Source: Allobosea sp. CRIB-10
GTDB lineage: Bacteria > Pseudomonadota > Alphaproteobacteria > Rhizobiales > Beijerinckiaceae
Direction: 5' to 3'
DNA: 64,000 nt
NCBI RefSeq assembly: GCF_900112185.1
Contig: NZ_FOKP01000005.1
Coordinates: forward strand, 62,001-126,000
A program made the position numbers and the translations under genes. Under the pieces are notes generated by a model. That model was not told the DNA's origin. It saw nothing but the letters and a program-made list of their open reading frames with translations, and did no database searches. Each line of letters begins with the position of its first letter. Position 1 is the stretch's first letter. This document shows, one piece after another, positions 58,079 to 64,000 of this stretch.

Positions 58079-58717
58079 TCAGGACAGCTCCCTCATGCCG
58101 GCCGGCGTCTCGATCTGCGCGCGATAGCACAGCGCGCTGCCGCGCGCGATCGTTGGCGGACGATCGATGTCGAGTGTTCGGTAGAGCTCGGCGATCGCGT
58201 CCGCGTCGGGATGGCTCAGGCTGAACGATCGCAAACGGGCGCCGAGATCGGCCATCGTCGCCATCGAGCGCGGCTTGCCGCGCCGGTCGATGAGCGATGG
58301 AGCCGCGCCGCCGAGCGGAAGCGAGCCGTCCTCCGGAATGGCGAAGTCGAACAGCGGCTCGGCCCAGGGCAGGGCGACTGTCCTGCCGAAGACATGTTCG
58401 CGACCGGCGATGACCACGTCGAGCGCGTCGGTCCGCGCCACCCAGCCACGCAGGCGGCGGCCGGCATCCCAATCCGCCCGGACCTGCCGCTGATCGTCCA
58501 GGCCGAACCAGCGCGGGCAGGGCGGTGTATCGCCTTGTGGATCGAGGGCGACGATTTCGAGATAGGTCGTGTCGCCAAGCTGAAGCAGGTGGTTGTGCGT
58601 GCCCATGTAGAGGTGGCGCTGCCCGAACGGAACGTCGAGGTCGAGGCATGCCCGCACATGCGCGACCCCCTCGGCCAGCGTCGGGGCGATGACCGTCAGA
58701 TGGTCGAGCGTGAGCAT
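58079..58717 (-). CDS. Glyoxalase-like (VOC superfamily) protein
   Basis: Protein of 212 residues from the ATG at 58717 (GGGAGGCGG upstream); the ORF start at 58747 would overlap uxuA. LTLDHLTVIAPTLAEGVAHVRACL and QRHLYMGTHNHLLQLGDTTYLEIVALDP are typical of the glyoxalase-like (PF13468-type) group. Function unknown. Third gene after gntR and uxuA on this strand, convergent with ureJ. Confidence 0.75.
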   Translation of the reverse strand: MLTLDHLTVIAPTLAEGVAHVRACLDLDVPFGQRHLYMGTHNHLLQLGDTTYLEIVALDPQGDTPPCPRWFGLDDQRQVRADWDAGRRLRGWVARTDALDVVIAGREHVFGRTVALPWAEPLFDFAIPEDGSLPLGGAAPSLIDRRGKPRSMATMADLGARLRSFSLSHPDADAIAELYRTLDIDRPPTIARGSALCYRAQIETPAGMRELS

Positions 58718-58736
58718 CGTAGCCGCGCCGCCTCCC

Positions 58737-59933
58737 TCAGCTCGCATACCCCTTCACGCTCGACAGCGCCGTCATCACCCCGCGCAATTCCGCCAGGCCG
58801 CGCAGGCGGCCGACCGCCGGATAGCCCGGGAACGAGCCCTTCTTGGCGTCGTCGAGCAGTTCGTGGCCGTGGTCGGGGCGCATCGGGATGCGCCAGTGCT
58901 TCCAGCCGGCAGCCTTGCGCCGGGTCTGCTCGGCCATCAGCGCGTCGACCAGCGCGACCATGTCGGTGTCGCCGCCGAGATGCTCGGCCTCCATGAACGA
59001 GCCGTCCGGATCCTTGGCGACATTGCGCAGATGCGCGAACCAGATCTTGTCGGCGAAGCGGCGCGCGATTGCCGGCACGTCGTTCTTCGGATTGGCGCCG
59101 AGCGAGCCCGAGCAGAGCGTGAGCCCGTTCGAGGGTGAGTCGACCGCGCCCAGGATGAAGGCGATGTCGTCCTCGGTCGAGCAGATGCGCGGCAGGCCGA
59201 ACAGCGGCCGCGGCGGGTCGTCCGGATGGATGCACATGCGGATGCCGACCTCTTCGGCGGTCGGGATCACCGCTTCGAGGAAACGCTTGAGATTGGCGCG
59301 CAGACCGTCATGGCTCATATCGGCATAGCGGGCGAGGATGCGCTTCAGCCCCGGCACGTCGTAGCGGTCATAGGCGCCGGGCAGCCCGGCCATGATGTTG
59401 GCCATCAGCTTGGCACGATCGGTCTCGGATGAGTGCTCGAACCAGGCCTTGGCCTTGTCCATCACCTCGGCGGAATGGCCCTCGTCGGCGCCCGGCCGCT
59501 GCAGCATGAAATGGTCGACGACGACATATTCGTGCAGGTTGAAGCGCAGCGCCGTGCCGCCGCCGGGCAAAGGCTGGGCGAGGTCGGTGCGGGTCCAGTC
59601 CAGCACCGGCATGAAATTGTAGCAGACCACCTCGATGCCGCAGGCGGCGAGATTGCGCAGCGACCGGCGATAATTGGCGAAGATCGTCTCGAGGTCGCCT
59701 TCGCCGATCTTGACGTCCTCGTGGATCGGCAGGCTCTCGACCACCGCCCAGCGCAGGCCGAGGCTCTTGTCGGCCTCGATGATCGCCTTGCGCTTCTCGA
59801 TCTCCTCGACCTCCCAGACCACGCCATAGGGAATCTGGTGCAGCGCGTTGACGATGCCGCGCGCGCCCGCCTGCCGGGCCTGTGCGAGCGTCACCACATC
59901 GTCCGGGCCGAACCAGCGCCAGGTCTGTTCCAT
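58737..59933 (-). CDS. uxuA: Mannonate dehydratase
   Basis: Protein of 398 residues. MEQTWRWFGPDDVVTLAQARQAGARGIVNALH at the N-terminus, then CYNFMPVLDWTRTDL, CIHPDDPPRPLFGLPRI and the C-terminal MRPDHGHEL motif fit UxuA. It dehydrates D-mannonate to 2-keto-3-deoxygluconate in hexuronate breakdown. Its operon begins with the GntR regulator; the divergent ABC importer probably imports a related sugar acid. Confidence 0.92.
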   Translation of the reverse strand: MEQTWRWFGPDDVVTLAQARQAGARGIVNALHQIPYGVVWEVEEIEKRKAIIEADKSLGLRWAVVESLPIHEDVKIGEGDLETIFANYRRSLRNLAACGIEVVCYNFMPVLDWTRTDLAQPLPGGGTALRFNLHEYVVVDHFMLQRPGADEGHSAEVMDKAKAWFEHSSETDRAKLMANIMAGLPGAYDRYDVPGLKRILARYADMSHDGLRANLKRFLEAVIPTAEEVGIRMCIHPDDPPRPLFGLPRICSTEDDIAFILGAVDSPSNGLTLCSGSLGANPKNDVPAIARRFADKIWFAHLRNVAKDPDGSFMEAEHLGGDTDMVALVDALMAEQTRRKAAGWKHWRIPMRPDHGHELLDDAKKGSFPGYPAVGRLRGLAELRGVMTALSSVKGYAS

Positions 59934-59969
59934 CGTCGTCTGTCCTCTTGGGGCGGGCCGATAGGCCTT

Positions 59970-60665
59970 TTATGTGGGTTTGCTTAGCCCGCCGCTCGCG
60001 GCGAAGGCGTCGACATGGTCACGTGCGATCGTCTCGATCGCGTCGAAGACGGTGCGCAGATGCGCACGCATGGTGCGCTCGGCCCGGGCCTCATCGCCCG
60101 CGCTGACGGCCTGCGCGATCTCGCGATGTTCGCCCAGGATCATCTCGGACCAGCCGCCGGTGTCGAGCGACAGGCAGCGGACCCGGTCGAGCTGGGCCTT
60201 GACGCTCTCGATCAGTCCCCAGACCGAAGGGTGGCCGGAGAGCCGCGCCAGTTCGGCATGGAACTCCTCGTCGCCGCGAAAGAAGCCGGCCCGGTCACCA
60301 TCGGCGAGCGCCTGCTCCTGCGTTCGGATCAGAGCGGCGAGGGCGGTTCGCCCGGCCTCGTCGATGTTCTTCGCTGCCAGTGCGACCGTGCGGCATTCCA
60401 GCGTCTCACGCACGAACTGGCTGTCATAGACGGCGGCGAGATCGATCGGCGCGACGAAGGTGCCGACCTGCGGCACGACGACGAGGAAGCCGTCTTCGAC
60501 CAGCCGCTTGAAGGATTCGCGCACCGGCGTGCGGCTGACGCCGAACTGCAGCGCCATGCGGGCTTCCGAGATCGACTCGCCCGGACGCAGTACCGCGTTC
60601 AGGATGTCGCCGCGCAGCGCCCGGTAGATCTGGTCGGTGCTCTGTCTCGCTGCGGCGATGCCCAT
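59970..60665 (-). CDS. FadR-type GntR transcriptional regulator (UxuR-like)
   Basis: Protein of 231 residues from the ATG at 60665. The in-frame start at 60707 would place the palindromic site at 60683-60694 inside the coding region. The winged helix YRALRGDILNAVLRPGESISEARM / FGVSRTPVRESFKRLVEDGFL is followed by an FCD domain with metal-type His residues (EEFHAEL, EHREI, RAHLRTV). It heads the operon with uxuA. The ligand is likely a hexuronate or aldonate, by context. Confidence 0.85.
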   Translation of the reverse strand: MGIAAARQSTDQIYRALRGDILNAVLRPGESISEARMALQFGVSRTPVRESFKRLVEDGFLVVVPQVGTFVAPIDLAAVYDSQFVRETLECRTVALAAKNIDEAGRTALAALIRTQEQALADGDRAGFFRGDEEFHAELARLSGHPSVWGLIESVKAQLDRVRCLSLDTGGWSEMILGEHREIAQAVSAGDEARAERTMRAHLRTVFDAIETIARDHVDAFAASGGLSKPT

Positions 60666-60682
60666 TGCCAAGCTCTTGTTCA

Positions 60683-60694
60683 CTAGTATACTAG
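60683..60694. promoter_or_regulatory. GntR/FadR-type operator palindrome
   Basis: Perfect 12-base palindrome CTAGTATACTAG, 17 bases upstream of the gntR start and 134 bases before the binding protein gene. It fits the FadR-subfamily core T-N-GTATAC-N-A. Its place between divergent genes suggests autoregulation and control of the importer. This is inferred from the motif and position. Confidence 0.6.
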
Positions 60695-60828
60695 GATACC
60701 GGCCCAAACGGAGGCGTCAACTCCGAAAGCGGCCAATTCAGTAAGCGCCGGTGCTAAAAGTGCTGCAAGAGCGCGCTTTTCACGGGCTGGGGAAACAGCA
60801 GGCGGTGCAACCGCCGGGAGGGGAGAAC

Positions 60829-62019
60829 ATGGCTCAAGACACCATCCATCGCCGCACATTCCTCGGCGGCGTCGCTGGCATGGCCGGTATCGCGGCCGCG
60901 CCCGGCGTCTTCGCCCAGGGGCTCAAGCTGCCGAGCTCGCCGGTCGCCCTGTCGATCGTCGACGTCGCCGGCAATCTGGCGCTGACCCAGAAGGCGTTCG
61001 AGAACTATCGCAAGGCCAAGCCGAACCTGGTCTCGCGCATCACCTTCACCAAGGCGCCCGCGCCCGAACTGCCCGGCAAGATCAAGGCACAGCAAGCGGC
61101 GAACCGGGTCGACATCGACATGGTGCTGACCGGCACTGACGCGCTCTCGGCCGGGGTCGAGCAGGGCCTGTGGATTCCGCTGCTGCCGCAACAGGCCGGC
61201 GCGCTGCCCAAGCTCGGCGAGATCTATCTCGACGGCGCCAACAAGATGCAGGGCCTGGCGAGCGGGCAGGGCGTGGTCGTGACCTACTACCCCTCAGGGC
61301 CGCTGCTTGAATACATGCCGGACAAGGTCAAGACCGTGCCGACGACGGCGCAGGAGCTGCTCGACTATACCAAGCAGAACAAGAACCGCTTCTTCTATGC
61401 CCGCCCGGCCAATTCCGGCCCCGGCCGCACCTTCATGATGGGCCTGCCCTATATCCTCGGCGACAGCGACCCCAAGGATCCGGTCAAGGGCTGGGACAAG
61501 ACCTGGGCCTATCTCAAGGCGCTCGGCGAGAACGTCGAATACTACCCCGCCGGTACCGGCGCCGTGATGAAGGAGCTCGGCGAGGGCTCGCGCGACATGA
61601 CGGTCACCACCACCGGCTGGGACATCAACCCGCGCGTCCTCGGCGTTGTGCCGAAGGAGGCGAAGGTCGGCGCGATCAAGGGCTTCCACTGGGTCACCGA
61701 TGCGCACTACATGTGCGTCCCCAAGGGCATCGGGGACGACAAGCTCGCCGTCCTGCTCGACCTGATGAGCTTCATGCTCACCAAGGAGCAGCAGGCCTAC
61801 ACCTATGACGAGGGCTATTTCTATCCCGGCCCGGCGGTGAAGGGCGTCACGCTCGACATGGCCCCGGAGGAGAGCCAGAAGGCGATCAAGGAGTTCGGCC
61901 GGCCCGAATACGAGAAGCTGATCGCCGAGGCGCCTCTGGAGACCCCGCTCGACCCCGACAAGATGGTCGTCGCCTTCCGCATGTGGGACGAGCAGGTCGG
62001 CGGCGCCAAGCGCAAGTAA
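60829..62019 (+). CDS. ABC transporter substrate-binding protein (family 1), possibly Tat-exported
   Basis: Protein of 396 residues from the ATG at 60829 (GGGAGGGGAGAAC before it). The signal has a twin-arginine-like motif HRRTFLGG followed by VAGMAGIAAAPGVFAQG. Mature part: LSIVDVAGNLALTQKAFENY, TTTGWDINPRVLG. It precedes its ATPase and permease genes. Substrate not identified; context suggests a sugar acid. Confidence 0.82.
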   Translation: MAQDTIHRRTFLGGVAGMAGIAAAPGVFAQGLKLPSSPVALSIVDVAGNLALTQKAFENYRKAKPNLVSRITFTKAPAPELPGKIKAQQAANRVDIDMVLTGTDALSAGVEQGLWIPLLPQQAGALPKLGEIYLDGANKMQGLASGQGVVVTYYPSGPLLEYMPDKVKTVPTTAQELLDYTKQNKNRFFYARPANSGPGRTFMMGLPYILGDSDPKDPVKGWDKTWAYLKALGENVEYYPAGTGAVMKELGEGSRDMTVTTTGWDINPRVLGVVPKEAKVGAIKGFHWVTDAHYMCVPKGIGDDKLAVLLDLMSFMLTKEQQAYTYDEGYFYPGPAVKGVTLDMAPEESQKAIKEFGRPEYEKLIAEAPLETPLDPDKMVVAFRMWDEQVGGAKRK

Positions 62020-62070
62020 TGCAAGCGACCCTCGAACGCTTCCCTGTTCGAGGGCCTGCCAATCAGCGCG

Positions 62071-62177
62071 GGTCGTCCCGGGCGACCGCAGGGACACCCG
62101 GGACCCATTCCTGAGCCTTTCCGATAGAGGCTCTGGCATGGATCCCGGATCTGCGCTTCGCTCCGTCCGGGATGACC
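62071..62177. repeat. Intergenic palindromic repeat, family B, copy 3
   Basis: About 107 bases starting GGTCGTCCCGG and ending CCGGGATGACC, with inner sequences similar to GGATCCCGGATCTGCGCTTCG. It separates the binding protein gene from the ATPase gene of the same importer, so it sits inside a likely transcription unit. Same family as 44348-44453 and 53190-53292. Confidence 0.65.
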
Positions 62178-62242
62178 AACCTTTTCCAATATCGGCCGCA
62201 ACCTCCGGCCGACGCCCATCCGTTCGAACCCGATGGTCCTTC

Positions 62243-63316
62243 ATGTCGATACATGCCGCGAATTTCCGTGAACTCAGGCTCGACCGGCTCTGCCGCGACT
62301 TTGGTACGCATAACGCCGTCAAGGATGTCTCGCTGACAATCAGGCAGGGCGAGTTCATCGCGCTGCTCGGCCCCTCCGGCTGCGGCAAGTCGACGACGCT
62401 GAACCTGATCGCCGGCCTGCTGCCGGCGACCGGCGGCGGCATCTGGCTCGACGAGAAGCGCATCGACCCGCTCCGTCCGGAGGAACGCGGCTTCGGCATG
62501 GTCTTCCAGAGCTATGCGCTCTTCCCGCATATGAGCGTCAAGAAGAATATCGGCTTCGGCTTGAAGATGCGCGGCATGCCGAAGGCCGAGAGCGAGCAGC
62601 GCATCGCCGACGCCGTCGCCCTGGTCCGCCTGCAGGGCCAGGAGGAGAAGCTGCCCGGCCAGCTCTCCGGCGGCCAGCAGCAGCGCGTCGCCATCGCCCG
62701 CGCCATCGCGGTGCAGCCGCCCCTCGTGCTGATGGACGAGCCGCTTTCCAATCTCGACGCGAAGCTGCGTCTCGAGATGCGCGCCGAGATCAGGCGCATC
62801 CACAATACGCTCGGTGCCACCACCATCTATGTCACCCACGATCAGGAGGAGGCGCTCTCGCTCGCCGACCGCATCGTGGTGATGCGCGATGGCGAGATCC
62901 GCCAGGTCGGCGGGCCGGAGGACCTGTTTTCGCGGCCGGACCATCTCGACGTCGCCGAATTCATGGGCTTCCGCAACAAGGTCGCCGGCCGCGTCGCCTC
63001 CGTCGCCGGCGAGCAGGCGACGGTCACCGTCGGCGAGGTCGGCGTCGCCGGGCGCGTGAGATCGACGGTTGCGGCCGGGCAGGGCGCCCATATCTCGATC
63101 CGGCCCGAGGACCTGCACCCGGTGGCGGATGATACTCCGGGGCTCAAGGCCAAGGTGGTCTCGACCGAATTCCATGGCCGCGAATTCGTCGGCTTCGCCC
63201 GGATGGCGGACGACACGCCACTGACCTTTCTGGCGGAGAGCCGCATCGCGCCCGGCACCGAGATCCGCCTCGCCGCGGCTCCCGATCGCGTCCTCGTTTT
63301 CGGAGAGGGCGCATGA
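62243..63316 (+). CDS. ABC transporter ATPase (PotA/UgpC-like)
   Basis: Protein of 357 residues from the ATG at 62243. Walker A GPSGCGKST (~43-51), Q-loop FQSYALFPH, signature LSGGQQQRV (141-149), Walker B LVLMDEPLSNLD and H-loop VTHDQEEA, with a C-terminal TOBE-like domain (~290-357). It powers the importer of this locus. It overlaps the permease gene by four bases. Confidence 0.9.
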   Translation: MSIHAANFRELRLDRLCRDFGTHNAVKDVSLTIRQGEFIALLGPSGCGKSTTLNLIAGLLPATGGGIWLDEKRIDPLRPEERGFGMVFQSYALFPHMSVKKNIGFGLKMRGMPKAESEQRIADAVALVRLQGQEEKLPGQLSGGQQQRVAIARAIAVQPPLVLMDEPLSNLDAKLRLEMRAEIRRIHNTLGATTIYVTHDQEEALSLADRIVVMRDGEIRQVGGPEDLFSRPDHLDVAEFMGFRNKVAGRVASVAGEQATVTVGEVGVAGRVRSTVAAGQGAHISIRPEDLHPVADDTPGLKAKVVSTEFHGREFVGFARMADDTPLTFLAESRIAPGTEIRLAAAPDRVLVFGEGA

Positions 63317-64000
63317 GCATCGTGTCTGGCACGGCGCCCGGCACCGCCGAGATCCCGTTCAAGCAGCGCCTCGCCGCGCGCGGCCTCGACGGGCTGACGC
63401 TGCTCGTCCTGCCGGCGGTGTTCTTCCTGCTGGCGCTGTTCATCTACCCGTTCTTCTACGGGCTGTTCCTCTCGTTCAATCCCAAGGCCGGCGGCGCGCT
63501 GGCGAACTATCAGCGCTTCTTCTCGGATTCCTTCCTCTACGGCACGATCGCGACGACGCTCTGGCTCGCCATGCCGGTGACGATCGTGACGCTGCTGCTG
63601 GCGATCCCGATCGCCTTTCGCGTCAGGCTGATGAAGAACCAGCGCCTGCTCACCACCATACTGGTCATTCCGATCACGCTCGGCACCGTGCTGGTCGCCG
63701 AAGGGCTCCTGAACTATCTCGGCCCCCAGGGCTGGTTCAACCGGACGCTGATGACGTTCGGCATCATCTCTTCGCCGGTGAAGCTGCTGCACAATTACTG
63801 GGGCGTGATGCTCTCGCTGGTCATCACCGGCTTCCCCTTCACCTTCCTTTTGACGCTGTCCTATCTCTCCGGCATCGACCCGGCGCTAGAGCAGGCCGGG
63901 GCGACGCTCGGCGCCGGGCCCTGGGAGCGCTTCAAGCACATTCTCTTCCCGCTGCTGCTGCCCGGCCTCGCCATCACCTTCTGCCTCAGCTTCGTCCAGG
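63313..64000 (+). CDS. ABC transporter permease, 3' end cut by window edge
   Basis: At least 229 codons from the ATG at 63313, open to the right edge. Membrane segments and the EAA-type loop EQAGATLGAGPWERFKHILFP are visible, typical of PotB/UgpA-type permeases. A second permease gene is expected beyond the window. It overlaps the ATPase gene (ATGA). Confidence 0.88.
   Translation, partial: MSIVSGTAPGTAEIPFKQRLAARGLDGLTLLVLPAVFFLLALFIYPFFYGLFLSFNPKAGGALANYQRFFSDSFLYGTIATTLWLAMPVTIVTLLLAIPIAFRVRLMKNQRLLTTILVIPITLGTVLVAEGLLNYLGPQGWFNRTLMTFGIISSPVKLLHNYWGVMLSLVITGFPFTFLLTLSYLSGIDPALEQAGATLGAGPWERFKHILFPLLLPGLAITFCLSFVQ

Overview
The window looks like chromosomal DNA of a high-GC alphaproteobacterium of the order Hyphomicrobiales, most like Bosea or a close relative. 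The basis is a gene transfer agent (GTA) gene cluster, a ccmI-ccmE-ccmF-ccmH-degP block followed by a two-component pair and glnE, a PleC/DivJ-like histidine kinase, and urease genes with a fused gamma-beta subunit. The genus is an inference from gene content; no rRNA or tRNA gene was seen.

Layout. Positions 1-12725 are an accessory island. A giant leftward gene (helicase plus nuclease fusion, cut by the left edge) is divergent from a tightly overlapping three-gene operon: a DUF6361 protein, a phospholipase-D-type nuclease and an SF2/SNF2-like helicase. The island ends abruptly inside a GTA major capsid gene, of which only the last ~94 codons remain (12726-13010). Two paralogous secreted trypsin-like proteases lie on the opposite strand, then the GTA adaptor, tail and host-specificity genes (g6 to g15) run to 23693. 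Positions 23745-43791 hold core genes: a PepSY protein with an OmpR-type regulator and kinase (FeuN/FeuP/FeuQ-like), cytochrome c maturation genes ccmI/E/F/H, a DegP-like protease, a second two-component system, glnE, a PAS histidine kinase, aminopeptidase N and a cation efflux protein. Positions 43871-46646 carry glyoxalase I, a tiny possible antitoxin-like ORF, aldose 1-epimerase and a PfkB sugar kinase. Positions 46751-58023 hold a urease region in two blocks, ureD-acidic protein-ureAB-DUF1003-HD-ureC and ureE-ureF-DUF3995-ureG-ureJ. They are separated by two orphan solute-binding protein genes and a small monooxygenase gene, and palindromic intergenic repeats lie between several of these genes. 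Positions 58079-64000 hold a leftward gntR-uxuA-VOC operon divergent from an ABC importer (binding protein, ATPase, permease cut by the right edge), with a GntR-type palindrome between them.

How the parts work together. The island has the helicase-plus-nuclease composition typical of anti-phage defence and has broken the GTA head region, so this GTA locus cannot make a normal capsid unless another capsid copy exists. The urease genes supply the apoenzyme subunits (UreAB, UreC), the maturation set (UreD, UreE, UreF, UreG) and a nickel permease candidate (UreJ/HupE). The right end is probably a sugar-acid uptake and catabolism locus controlled by its GntR regulator. The operon at 6485-12464, together with the divergent helicase-nuclease, is the best candidate for a poorly described system.
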